Assembly: GCF_030867145.1 (NCBI RefSeq)
Contig: NC_134434.1
Location: 9,238,001 to 9,302,000, forward strand
Source of the DNA: Opisthocomus hoazin
Taxonomy: Eukaryota; Chordata; Aves; Opisthocomiformes; Opisthocomidae
Direction of reading: 5' to 3'
Length of the DNA stretch: 64,000 bases
Below, one piece after another: positions 20,194 to 32,600 of the stretch (positions within the stretch are counted from its first letter, which is position 1; each line of letters begins with the position of its first letter). Under the pieces are notes generated by a model that made no database searches, had not been told where the DNA came from, and worked only from the letters and a program-made list of their open reading frames with translations. The translations under genes and the position numbers were made by a program.

Positions 20194-23100
20194 ATGGGGC
20201 CGCTGCGCGCGGGCGCGGGGCTGTCGCTGCTGCTGCTGGCGGCAGGTACGGGGAGGGGGAGGGGAGGCGAGGCTGCGCCCCGGGCACCTCCCGAGCCCCC
20301 CCGAGCCCCGGCGTTCGGGCACGGCGCGTCCGGTCCCGCGGCCGGGCAGGGCCCGGGAGGTTTCCGAGCCCAGGCGGTAACCGGGCGGGACGGGGCCACG
20401 GCGGGGCTCCGGTGGGAGCAGCCCGGGCCCGGGCCCCTGCGCTGTCCCACGCCGCCCCAGCCGGCGCTGTCGCCGTGTCTCTGCCAGGGACTGTCGCGAC
20501 CTGGGGAGCCGCCTCCTCCCGCCCCGTCTGCCGGGGGTCTGCGCTCCCCGGAACGCCTGTCGGAGCAGGACCGCGAAGGGTGAGGGCCCGGCCGGTTCGC
20601 CCGGGTAAGCTGGGCGGGAGAGGCCCCCCGCAAACCGGGACCGCTCGGCCCTGAGCTGTCGCCTCTCCGCGCCGCAGCCCCCGGACCCGCGGCCCTTCCC
20701 TCGCAGCTGCGAAGCGCGGCGCAGGAGCGAGCGTCCCCGGGCACACGGTGCCTGCGGAGCCGCCGGCGGCGGGCGGGCAGGGGCGCGGGTGCCCGGGCAC
20801 AGCGTTTCGCCTGCGAGACCCTGCGGGTTGGGGGCCGCGGTGAGCGGGACCGCCATGTCGGGGTGTCACCGCCGGTGCAGCGAGGGCTGGTGAAGAAGGC
20901 GTGGTGGTGACCACCTGATGGAACCCGCCGGGAGCTGTGTCCCGCGGATCAGCAGAGACTGGGCACTGTGGCTTGAGAAAGCTTTGTGGCCACTTCTCCA
21001 GCGCCCTGCTGCCCCGAGGAGAAGTGAGGTGATGTAGTTTCAAGGGTCTGTTTCTGGACAGTGTCTGTGTCCTGGATGGAGAATAGACTGACAGCTTAAG
21101 TTGACGAGACTCTGACCTAATTGGGTTTAGGATTAGATCTGGGGTTCATTCAGAAGTGACCCTTCAGTCTATCCTGCATTTCCTCTCCTCGGGGGCTGTA
21201 AAATGACTTCATCTTCCCAGAGACTAAGATGAAAGTGGTGGATGCCTGAAGAAGCCCCAGTGCCGCTGAAGCTGGTGTGAGTTATTCCGTCATGTCTGGT
21301 GGGCCTGTGCTTTCAGCCCAGGCCTTCAAAAGATTTATTTCCCTGATAGAAAAAAATTACCCTGGCTGTTGGGCGGCTATTTCTGCAGCCACTGTACCAC
21401 CAGGCCCTGATAAGCAAGCACTTAATTACACACCTAACTTCATTCATTGATGATAACTCAGCTATGTGCGTGGGTGTAAGTACAGGCAGGTTTCTTATAG
21501 TAATTTTTTTTAATGGAAGGACTTCTAATTATCACACTCAAGATTGAAATGTAATGTTTTGGAACAGATCTGGTGGAAAGCTCAGAACTGAGCCTGTTTA
21601 CCTAGCTGATTTTTATTTTTTTTTCCTCACCACAAGGTGCAGTTCTGAGGCAATCCCAAGAGCCCAAAGAGCTGTGGGGATATGTGCAAGTTCGAAGTAA
21701 GGCCCACATGTTCTGGTGGCTCTACTATGCAAATAACCCAGCCAAAGATTTCACAGAATTACCTCTCATCTTGTGGCTTCAGGTAAGGTTTGGTGAAAGA
21801 CGCTGAAATGGTAACCTTCTACCTGTGCCTGGTTCAGTCTGATAGGTATCTTTCAGCTCTACAGAAATAGGATTCAAAATTGTCCGATTTGAAATGATTC
21901 ACCTTGTGAGTGAGGTGTTCAGGTTAGGAAGAAATAATGGCAATGTCATTCTGCAGTTGTGGAGTGCCCTCAACTGCTCACCCTCCATCAAGTTCAGTTG
22001 CAGAACTAGAGATTGTTCTCATCGTTTATACAACAGTAGTGCTTTTGTGCCAGGCACTACAAGTACATTGGAGTGTCACCGCTCCTTTCCAGAAGAGCTT
22101 TCAGTCTAAACAATGTTCAAAGAGAGAGTAGATAAAGTGGTCAAAGATTTAGAAAGATTTCTAAATGGAAACGAGAAAGAGAGACTCTGGTTGTTTAGAG
22201 CTCGGTCCCATTCAATCACAGTTCGATAAAAAGCAATGGCGTGTGCTCCCCATTCTCTTCCAGCAGTACATTTCAGAAGTTAATGTGGAATATAATCACT
22301 TGATGACTTCGTCTTTTTCCTTCTGGGTTATTTCTTCAGAGTGGAACGCACACGCTGTACAGGCTGATAAAACTAATGACTTGCAAACCTCTGTAGGTAG
22401 CTAACTTGTGCATTTGGTATTAAGGGAACAAGGGGAAGGGTTTTCTAACTGCACTCACATAGTGTGCAACTCATTAGATGCTTTCACAAGTGGGTGATTG
22501 TGTCTCTGCTTAAATTCTTGCTTTCAGAAATGGCATGTGTACACATAATGAAAGATGATGAGGAAGAGAGCCTTCTTTGCAAATTAACACATAGCGCAAA
22601 ACCAGGTTTTTTTCAAGTTCACAATCTGTCATTCTACTTACTGGCTTGCTTTTATTTTTCTCCTATCTGTCATATCTATACCATGCTGCCGCTTAACTTG
22701 CTTGTCATTTGGTACTTCCCCACAGGGAGGTCCAGGAGCTTCAGGCTGTGGATTTGGGAACTTTGAAGAGATTGGTCCATTAGACAAAGAAATGAAACCA
22801 CGAAATACAACCTGGGTACAGTGGAGAGTTCAGCTTTTAATTACTGATTGCAAATGTTTGTTGCTTGTGTAAGCAGATGATTGCTATGCAAAAATGCACA
22901 GAACAGTTTTCATTTAAAGTTCAATAGAACTATAATATTTCAGTTTTTAGGAATAGTCTTGTTAAGAACTGAAGAATAGACCTATGAATTTGATTTGGTG
23001 GAATATGTCTGGGCTTCTATGAATTTGTGAATTGCAGATGTCTGGGAAACTGAGAGCAGGGAAATTCTAGAAGGAGGTTACTGCAGATCATAGCTTCACT

Positions 23101-26100
23101 GTGTGCAGTCATAGAGGTTTTTCTGGATGGCTGGCAATGTATAACCAATGGCTCGTAATTACAAGTCCCATATGGCCTGTGAGGGAAAACAAATTACAGG
23201 TGCCTGTGAAAGTGGAATTTTATTCAATGAAATGTATTTGTGCTCTGAGCTACCAATAGTCTAACTACTCTGGAGTTCCCTAGATGGGATGATCTGCCCT
23301 TGGATCACTGGGACTTTTTGGATGCCTTTCTTTTTGCAGACTGAGCAAACTGAGACTTTATGTTGTACCTCTTTATTTGTGAGCCTTACTGCTTTGAGCC
23401 ACGCTAGCCATCTGTGTGCTGATCTACTAATTTTATTTCTACGCTAGTAAATATACAACTACAGCATTTGCTATAGCAATTTCATAAAAGCCCAGGAACC
23501 CAAAAGAAAAACCCTCTTATTTTACATTCTGACAGACAAGTCTCACCTCTACCATTCTCTCTTTTGGACTTTCACCTAAGTTTTCTGCAAGTTCTTTCAG
23601 GGCCACAGATTTGGTGGTTCAGTTAAACGTTTGTGCCATCGAAACTAAGGTTTTCCCTGGTGCTGAACTGAGGTTTCGTACAAACCTTCTTTCTGCTTGT
23701 ACAGTTGCAGGCAGCCAGCATCTTGTTTGTGGATAATCCTGTAGGCACTGGATTCAGCTATGTGGATGATTGTGGCTTGTTTGCCAAAAACCTTACGGCA
23801 GTAGTTTCTGATATGATGGTATTTCTTAGAGAATTCTTCACGTGTAGAACAGAATTCCAGGTAAGTGAATTGAATTCTTGGTTAGTATCATATTTTTCTT
23901 TGCTTTTAAACAGATCTCAAGACAAATTACTCAACAGACTTCCAGATGGACAGTGTTTGCTACTACATAGTGTGCATTTGGTGGGAGTCAGTGCAGGTAT
24001 AGCCCCTGCCTCTCCTTTCTCACAATTCAGAAGTTTTATGTTGAATTTGGTGCTAGTTAGATAAGCAGTGGTGTAAATTATTGTCTATCGTGCGATCCGA
24101 GAAGCATATAGGATCACGGCTGTTGCTAGTTCCAACATACTGAAGTGTCTGCTCCAAAACTTCCATCAGTAATTACACCAGGATGTTACAGAAATCTTAT
24201 CTGCAGCTTAGATTGGAAGAGTATCCAGTGTTTGGTAGTGAGAGGTGAAGAGTCAGTACCTGGGTTATGTGGGAGATGGTTGGAGGTGTCTTCTGCCCTC
24301 TGCCCAACAGGTTCATTGTGTGGCTTTTCTCTCTCCAGACCATCCCATTCTACATATTTTCTGAATCTTATGGAGGTAAAATGGCTGCTGGCATTGCTTT
24401 AGAGCTGCATGAGGTAAGTAGTCGGAGGATGTAGTTCAGTTTTCACTTTAAGATGTGGTGTTCTACAAGGACTTCTACTTCCTGGAATTCACTGTGCCTC
24501 TTGCCTAATTCAGAGTGCCACTTATTTTTTTGGCTTAAAGAAAACTGGTTCTAGAGTCATGAATATCTAACTAAAAGTTTATTTGTTTGTTTGTTTTTGG
24601 TTTTCTTCTTATTCACCAAGGCTGTTCAGAAAGGGACCATAAAGTCAAATTTTATGGGGACTGCTCTTGGAGACTCATGGATTTCTCCTTTGGGTACGTT
24701 TAAAATCCTCGGGCTGCAGGTGGTTTGTTGTTGTTGCTTTGTTTTGTTGTGGTTTTTTTTTTTTTATCATTCCATGGATACGTAGAGTCAAAAATGCCAG
24801 ATGTGCCTTAAGTGAATTAAATCTCTAGTGAGTCTGGTAAATAAAAAAAAAACAAACTTCAACATTGCAAGCTGTGATTGAAGAATCTACCTTTAGAATT
24901 TATCTAGATTGTGAAAAGTCATGGAGCAGAGTCAGTGAGGAGCATACTTGCATTTGAAGTGGGGTGGAGGTGAAACATCCCTGCACATCTCTACAGCCTC
25001 CGAGGTGTTTTTGTATGAGTGCAGCACTTAAAATGTGGCCACCAAAGGACTCGCAAGGTTGCAGCTGAGGTTTGATCTTTCTTTTCACAAGAACGCCTTG
25101 TGCTGAGAAACTGATGTGCTCACAGAACTGGAAGAGATGGGGTGTGTGTCTGGTGGAGGACAAAAACCAAATCAAAGGACTCTTGGTCCTTCAATGAGGT
25201 TTGCAAGGGCAAGCCCCACAGATTCTCTGCAGCATGGGACAGTATCAGGCAAAGTCCTGTCTGTCTTGGGATCAGCTGATCCTTGAGACATTATAAACAA
25301 AGTTGCTGTAAAAAAAAAAATCTTTTACAACTAGGTGTTTTTCCCCTGTAACTTTTGCAAACAGATCAGTTTAGACAATGCCCAATCGTTTGTCAGATCT
25401 CTCCTCGTATTCTAGCAATGTGCTGCAGTGTTGGGGTGAGAACATTTTGGTAAGAACGTGTCTTGTAGCTTTAAATAAAATTGACTGATTAATGTTTAGG
25501 GGGTTAATGACGTTGCAGTGCTTTTATTGGTTCTCAGGATTTGTATAGAACCTGCTCTGTGGTACATAACCTTTGGGCTAAACGAAACTGACAGTACCTT
25601 TTTACTGATTAATTAATTTCCATATATTTTTGACACAATTGTTCTTGCTACAGTAAAGGAGAAGAAAAGGAAATGGTATGTCAAAAACTTACAATGTTTG
25701 AAATCTGTTCTGTTTCTTTAGACTCTGTGCTGTCTTGGGGGCCCTACCTTTACAGCACTGTAAGTACCTTCTTAAACTCTTGGTCCTGCCCTGTAGTATA
25801 AATGATGTTGATTTTTAGGGTTAGCTCTTAGCCAGAATGAAACCTCGACTGCATGAAGACTGTTAGTGAGAAACTGATGGAAATTATAATTAAAGCTGTC
25901 TTCCTTTGTGTTTGTCTTCCAGTCTTTCCTTGACGATAAAGGTCTAGCAGAGGTGACTGCTGTTGCGAAAGAAATAATGGATGCAATAAATAAAAAGCAA
26001 TATGGGCTTGCCACTGAGCTCTGGGGCAAGGCTGAAGACGTCATTGAAGAGGTGAAGTCTTCTTTGACCAGCATTAACAACTAACTGGTGCCTGCGGAGG

Positions 26101-29100
26101 CACGCGATTTCGGGTTATCCTTTCTATGTGCACTGGGTTGGCATGAATCCTTCAACCCCCTGCCCAGTCATTTGTGCCAATGTTTGTTTTATCCGGGTGC
26201 TGATGTAAAAGAGCTGTTTGTTTGCTGTGGACCCCTATGTGATTGTAAGAGGCAGTGGGTAGGGCGACTCACGTGGGCTTGCAGTATTGCATCAAGGTTT
26301 CAACCTGGCACATGACTTAAATAGATGCTTAATTTTTAGCATGCAGCTAGTCCCGTTGATTTCTATAGAACCCAGTTTCAGGTTAAATGAGCTGTGTCTC
26401 CTTGAAAGCTTGGTTTTTAACATTGAAAACCGCATCCAGCAACACACAAATTTCAAGTTAAGCATAGATCTCTATTTAAAGGACTATGATAGGTGCATAG
26501 GATGGAAAGGAACCTCCAGTTATGTCCTGTTACAGTGGGTTGCTGCACCTTGTTAATTAGCAAGTTCCAGCTTAAAAGATAGGTGCAGTTTTGCTCTTGT
26601 TTTTCCTGTTGAATGGTTGCTCCAAAATCTCACTCTTCTTGTGTTTTTGTTTTAGTACAAGTAAGGATTTGGCTTCCTGAGGCTGAAAGACTAATCTGGA
26701 GCTGCTTTCTTTTCTCACTCTTGGTCTTGTTTTGGTTTGGTTTTTTATGTGACAGTGCCTTGCACATAGTTGGTTTCACTTCTTAATGTTTGGAAGGAAC
26801 TTGTGATTCCCATTTTGCTTTTCTCTTCAAGTCTACTTATCTTCTCCTCCCCATTGTGATAGTTGCTGTCAGACTGCAGGCACTTCAGTTCTTCTAGGGT
26901 TGCTGTTGTGATCTGATTTCTGACCTATGCTTCAGAACTTCAGAAATTGAATAAAGCAGGGCTTCAGGAATCTGGAATAGCTTCTCTAATGGCAACACTG
27001 ATCACACTTGTCCTTTGGATGCAGGCAGTCTGCTGTCTGCACCAGAGCTGCCATTCTACAATTCGTGGACTTGTCCAGATGTCAGCAGTTCCAAAAGAGG
27101 GGTGGCTGATACCTATCACCATGTTCTTGAGGAAGCATTTGAGATTTTGAAAGGTTGTAGGCTGGGAAGATGTTGAGCAAGAGGCACCGTCAGGCTGGAC
27201 TGGATATAGCAGAAGAGACCATCTGAAGGCATCATCTGGCATTGCAACTCTCTGTAATTAGTAATGAGAATCTGCAGTCATTCGCAGGGTGTAAGGTTTC
27301 CTGTAGCTTCACATCCGTTTCAGAGAAGTAAATAGCATCTCTGCCACAACCCATGTGTGAACAATACAGACTTCAGAAAACTCCTCCCCACTTCTCAAAG
27401 CAAATGTAGAACCAAAGATTTTCCATAAGTATCCTCCTGACGTGTAGGTGACCTTTTTTTTTTTGGAAGATAGTCTGTTCCTCATATCTGAGAAATGTTT
27501 TTGTTACAGTGTTACTGAAATTATCTTGTGTTTTCAGAACACAGACAATGTGAACTTTTATAACATCATGACTAAGGAGGTTCCAGAAATGAAATCAAAT
27601 GAACAAGAAAGTCTCCATCTCAGTAAGTTGTATTTAAGTACTTGAGCTTCTGAGGCCCTATGTTTGCGTTCATGTACTTTCAAGGCTGATGGTTGGGACA
27701 GCGTCGGTTTAGCACATCCTTAAAATGGGGCCTTCAGATCCAAAGGATATTGGTATTCTCCGGAGCAGAATTTGTTTGCTCTTGCATAAATAGGGATAAA
27801 TAGGAATGTGGAACAGCCCATCTATGGATTACACCTCCGCCTATACATCCTGCACAAATTACTCCAAGGAAGTAGTCAGTATAATTGCAACATAGTTTTA
27901 TGACCTTTAAATTACTTCCTCTTAGTGTCTTTCATTTCTGTCTTCAAGCTAGGATGCAAAAAATGTCTCATCAATATAAATAGTCTGATTAGACTCCTTT
28001 GCTCCGTGATGTTTATGCATCAATGTGAAAAACAAATGTATAGAATTTATCTTTATCTCTTTCTGTTGGCTTCAGCAGGGAGGGTGAACAGCACAGTTAA
28101 CTCCCAAAAGTGAAGCATTTCAGCTCAAAAATAACTGGTCTGTTGAGAAGAAATCGTGTCTGTACCAAGTGGCTAAAGTAGAAGCTGGTCCCCTGGAAAA
28201 GTCTTGTGGTAGCCAGAAGTAGAAACAGGTGGTTGGGTTCTTCCCATATCATTCCCTGACATAAATAAATGTTGACTTCAGTGGTTTCTAGTAAAAGTAA
28301 GCAAATCTCTCTCTGTGGTGTTGCATTTTCATTAAAAAAGTGTTTGTTGGCCATGACTGTAACAATGAAAATTGTTGTCTGTGCAGGATAACTGTCTTGA
28401 ACGTGCCACTGATCAGAGGGTGTTCTCTCTCTTTCAGTAAGACTTTACCAACGCCACGTCAAAAATAGGCATAAGGACAGCCTAAATCAATTGATGAACG
28501 GACCCATCAGAAAGAAGCTAAAAATTATTCCTGACTCTGTGAAATGGGGAGGTACTTTACTGTCTGCTAGTGTGGATCTAATGAGTGCTTTATTGCCTTT
28601 TACAGTATTGCTGTCTGTAGGAAGATACTTTACTGTAGTAAGCAGTCACATGAAATTGTTATTAACATTGGGTCTAAGAAGAGGACTTATTCTCAGAAAT
28701 GAACACGTAATGGGGCAGGCCCATGGGAGCAGATGTGGTTCTGGTTCCAATTCTGCTGTCTGTACCTATCTTTAGCCAGGCAGCTAAAAATACAGGGGAA
28801 GGAAGAAGATGCTTTGTGTCTCAGCAGCTGGTTTCTGTCTTTCATGCAATCTTGCTGAAATTCCTGTCAGTTTTTTTCTGCCATAAATCTAGTATCATAG
28901 CTGCATGGTGTGGAGGGGAGGGTGTAAAATGAAAGGAAGGCGTAAAGGACTGATGGCAGCACCCTTTATGTATATAACAGGAGCCAGAAGCTACAGTGCT
29001 GTGCGTGAGCTGCAGTGGCAGCATGGCTGCTTTCTGATTCTCTTTAGTTCCTCAGACTGATAAATCACTGGCTGCTGCTTTGAGCTAGGACTGTTTGTTA

Positions 29101-31223
29101 TGCAGCCATGAACTGCATTTTAGGACCCTTAGCCAGTTGTGTCTGTCCCAGCTTGGGGATGACATTCTTCATCAGTTAAAATTTGTCTTCTTTCTGGTTC
29201 CAACCAGGTCAGTCCAGAGATGTCTTTGAGAACATGGCTGAGGACTTCATGAAACCTGTAATTGATATTGTTGATCAGCTTTTGGCAGCCAATGTCAATG
29301 TTACAGTCTATAATGGGCAGCTGGATCTTATTGTTGACACCATGGGTAAGGGACTTCTTGACTGGGGTTGAGAACAGAACATGCGAAAAGTGGAACATGA
29401 AGTTGCCAGTGATATTGGTACCTGGATCTCTCCAGTATTCTGTAGAAACCTCATGTCTAACTGGCAACACTTAAATACTACAGTCGTAAACAAGCAGCTC
29501 GTAGTATGTTTTATTTACATCCCTCTGAGAGAGGCAGTTGCTTTACCTCCACTGCACTGTTGGGACATGGGTCTGCAACATCAATAACTGCTTGTTTTAG
29601 TGAAGCCCATAAGTAAGTAGGTAGCTAATAATTCACTTAATGCTTCTGGATAGACACTTACATATGTATGTGCGTATGCTCATTCAGAAGTGAAGAATGA
29701 GGATAGGTTAATAAATACATGGAGATTATCCTCTCTTCTCCTGCTGAGCCTTGAAGATCCTGTTCTCTGGGGCAAAGGTCATATCTTGCTACAGATTTGT
29801 GCACAATGCAGGTCAGCCTTCACTGAGTGGCCTGCAGCAGCGAGCATGGTGCCAGGTGAGATGGAACAAGGCTGTTGGTAATTAATTAAGCAGCCGAAGA
29901 GTGAGCATGCCTTCTGCTCAGTAAGATGTGTAGGCTTCTGCACGTCTTGGCCACGCAAGGGCTTTGTCTGTCCCTTGCTGCTTGCAAGGTGCAGGCTTGA
30001 TCAAGTGGCAGTTTGGGAGCCAGGCCAAGTGTTGCTGAAATGCCTCATGCTGTGAGACTGGCATGCTCCTTTTCCTTCATATTTTCTTATTGATTTAAAT
30101 AATCTACAGTCAGACTGCGCAAACATCTTGCTGTGTTGTGAAAGGCTTTATCCTTTGTCTGTCTCTGCCCACTTAGATATGCAGATGTCCTTCATGAACA
30201 TCATAGCAATCAATAAATCAGGAAACAGAGTATTTAGGCTGGCAAAACAGATTAGCAGTTAGTGGCACTCCAGTTTATCACATTTTGAGCTAAAATTCAG
30301 CTGCAGTTAACATAGAATTTCAGAGGTGAGCTAAAGCTTTGTCCCCCTCGGTGTCCTGGAATTGGTCTTCTTGCTGTCTTCACCTCCCAACTTCTCTAGC
30401 AGGCATCTGAAAACATAAAACCTTCTCAGGCTCTTCTTGATGAGTGACTGTAGCAAACAGAGAAGCAGTGTCTCTTCTGATTTCCGAGAGGGGGACTTGG
30501 TGTGGCTGTTCCTTCTCCATGGCAGGACATTCAAGGTGTTTGAGGAGTAAAGCAGAATATGTCAGAATTGCTAGGGCTGCAGAGCCTTTAAGAGGCACAT
30601 GTCCCACTTGTGCAATCGTAAGTCCATTTCACATACCTCTTCACTATGTGCTTTTTCCCTTCTCTTTGCATTGCTTTGTTTCAGCTTGTCCTGAACCCAG
30701 CCTTGGTCATTTTCCTAGCCATAGCAAAATTGTTATTAGAATCTGAGCCCGCAGAGACTTTCCGCCAACTCTGCTGTATTGTATCTAGTACAGTGGGCAT
30801 CGAGCTGAACTGGGACTCTCAAGTTGCTATGTCAGTATCGGTAAACAAGCATATCTCTTATCTCTAACAGGCCAGGAGGCGTGGATCCGGAAACTGAAAT
30901 GGCCTAATTTGTACCAGTTCAGCCAGCAAAGGTGGAAGGCACTCTATGTGTCTCCAGAATCCACTGAGACAGCTGCTTTCCACAAGGCCTATGAGAACTT
31001 TGCTTTCTTCTGGATTCTTAAGGCTGGGCATATGGTAAATAATATACTTCTTGGGGTGGAATGCACCGTTATTGGCAAGAAAATTGAAGATGCGTATATG
31101 CTTGCTGTCTGCTTCCTTATAACAGCTGTTTACTATGTGCTCTCATCTCTGTGCTAGGTACCTTCTGATCAAGGAGAGATGGCACTGAAAATGGTCAGGA
31201 TGGTGACCCAGCAGCAGCACTAG
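20194..31223 (+). CDS. SCPEP1: SCPEP1, serine carboxypeptidase 1 (13 exons, complete)
   Basis: SCPEP1 is a family S10 serine carboxypeptidase of the secretory/lysosomal route. Exons: 20194-20245, 21637-21782, 22726-22815, 23705-23860, 24339-24413, 24621-24693, 25722-25759, 25923-26051, 27538-27622, 28438-28551, 29208-29345, 30871-31034 and 31158-31223. All have GT-AG borders and continuous phase, giving 1326 nt (441 aa plus stop) against 452 aa in human. A signal peptide opens the protein ([18 protein letters not shown]). The catalytic residues are Ser158 in FSESYGGK, Asp359 in [10 protein letters not shown] and His419 in KAGHMVPSDQG. The Asp-His spacing of 60 equals that of human. N-glycosylation sequons lie at N93, N125 and N350. 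The oxyanion-region motif is GGPGAS rather than GGPGGS. It is transcribed divergently from COIL. Confidence 0.96.
24339..24413 (+). CDS. SCPEP1: SCPEP1 exon 5: catalytic serine
   Basis: A 75-nt exon in phase 0 encodes residues 149-173, [19 protein letters not shown] and onward. Ser158 in S-E-S-Y-G-G is the family nucleophile. Confidence 0.95.
29208..29345 (+). CDS. SCPEP1: SCPEP1 exon 11: catalytic aspartate
   Basis: This exon encodes residues 320-366, ending [17 protein letters not shown]. Asp359 is the acid of the triad; N350-V-T is a glycosylation sequon. Phase 1 at both ends. Confidence 0.95.
30871..31034 (+). CDS. SCPEP1: SCPEP1 exon 12: catalytic histidine
   Basis: This exon encodes residues 366-420, ending [10 protein letters not shown]. 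His419 completes the triad. The [12 protein letters not shown] that follows is in exon 13 (31158-31223), which ends QQQH then TAG. Confidence 0.95.
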
Positions 31224-32348
31224 GGAAGGGGAGGCCAGCTGGTATGGCTTCCTGCTGAATGTCAGTGCTCGTGCAGAATGCAAGTCCAGAATAATAACCC
31301 GCAGGAGGAACAGTGGCTATTTGGACACATAGCCTCTCTGATCTTGCTGATAAATGTGGACAATCACTTATGGAAAGACATTTTTTTCCTTGAGTGATTT
31401 GTTGCTTTTGAATTTGTAAGCTGTGATTTGCTGCCTTAACACTGTTCATAATGACTCTTCCAGAGGGAAGTCCACTGTCATGAAGAACTATCTTTGAACG
31501 TTTGCCTTGGAAGGATTTTGTGCTTTTGTAAAAAGCTGCCCTTCCCTGAATGCCCTCTTGTCTGTTCACACACCAAGACTAAAACTGATTTGAGTGCTGA
31601 TAGATTTGCTGTTTGTTCCTGTCAGAAAGCTAACCCGTTTCATGAGGCCGTGGAATGCTTCTTCCTTTGTCCTCAGGCCTCTGCTTGAGTCACCCGGCTG
31701 GATTACAAGCTGAAGACATGGAGATGCCAGGATAGAGGACCTGCCCTAGAGGAATTACAGTCCATCTCATCTTGCTGAGGCACCTGACTTAAGATCCAAG
31801 ATTCTTTAGGCTTTCTGTGCTATGGAGACAGAAGAACACCCCCCCAGAGGAGGATTTCACCTTTTTCATCTTACCATTTGTTGTGGTTTTTTTTCATTCT
31901 TTTTAATGTCTGTTACTCAAACTTTGCCTTTAGCCTTAACACCTGAAGTATATCCAGCAGGAATTCCTGCTTTCCTGTATGCTGAAGCAGGAGCCTTGTT
32001 AATACCCTCTTCTTGTATAGAAGAAAGTCCTAATGGACAGAAGCCTCCTAAAACTTTCTGAGTTTAGTCTGGAGAGTGGAAAGGAGAGCATTATTTGAGC
32101 AATAAGAGCATCATTCTGAAAGATAATAGCAGTGTTTAAAAGGATATACAAGCTAGAACCAATATCTTAATCCATATTTTTCTAGAGCTTTTTTAAAGTC
32201 TTGCAGAGACCTATTATTTTGAAACACCTTTTTTTATATAGTACACAGTCAGGAGGAGACTTGGTCAGACATTTGACTTCTGCTGTGGAGCACAGTGACT
32301 GTTGTTTATTTGGAGGCACAACAGTTTGTTCCAGCTGTCAGAATCCTA

Positions 32349-32354
32349 AATAAA
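32349..32354 (+). terminator. SCPEP1 polyadenylation signal (proximal)
   Basis: AATAAA about 1.13 kb past the SCPEP1 stop; a second copy lies at 32581-32586. Confidence 0.5.
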
Positions 32355-32580
32355 TAGCAACCCCTCAATTACTCCAGCAACTGAAACTGTCATGAAATGT
32401 CTGATAGTGTTGTTTTAGCAAGGACTGAGGCATCATGCTATGTAAACAGATATGCAGTCACCCAGCAGCTGGAGTATTGGCACCTAATAATTGCTTTCCT
32501 TCTTGGCATTCTCTGCTCGAACTGTGTTCTTGAGAACTTTAGCAATGCAAATCTGGATTTTTTCTTCAAACACATTTTTC

Positions 32581-32586
32581 AATAAA
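32581..32586 (+). terminator. SCPEP1 polyadenylation signal (distal)
   Basis: A second AATAAA on the sense strand, preceded by a T-rich stretch. It could end a longer SCPEP1 transcript. Confidence 0.45.
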
Positions 32587-32600
32587 TGCAATAGGTCTAA

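Larger units (their letters stand above)
20246..31157 (+). other. SCPEP1 introns
   Basis: Twelve introns, from 187 nt (intron 12 is only 123 nt) to about 1.5 kb. They hold simple tracts such as (GTTT)n near 24580-24597 and poly-T near 24752-24765. I recognised no nested gene, snoRNA or intact transposon. A stretch near 26490-26580 faintly resembles an old CR1 3' end. Confidence 0.6.
31224..32600 (+). other. SCPEP1 3' UTR
   Basis: Non-coding sequence from the TAG to two polyadenylation signals, AATAAA at 32349-32354 and 32581-32586. These give 3' UTRs of about 1.15 or 1.38 kb. No gene is seen in it. Confidence 0.6.

Noticed and set aside
18229-20856. 875-codon open frame over COIL
   Set aside because: Its C-terminal half is genuine COIL exon 2, but the rest is intron 1, exon 1 in the wrong frame and upstream promoter sequence. 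The spliced seven-exon model explains the conserved protein.
21450-21475. TGATGATAACTC box C-like text in SCPEP1 intron 1, considered as a snoRNA
   Set aside because: No matching box D, terminal stem or guide region could be found nearby.
26488-26580. possible old CR1 3' end in SCPEP1 intron 8
   Set aside because: Only a few words (GGATGGAAAGGAACCTCCAG) resemble the CR1 end; too diverged to call without a consensus alignment.
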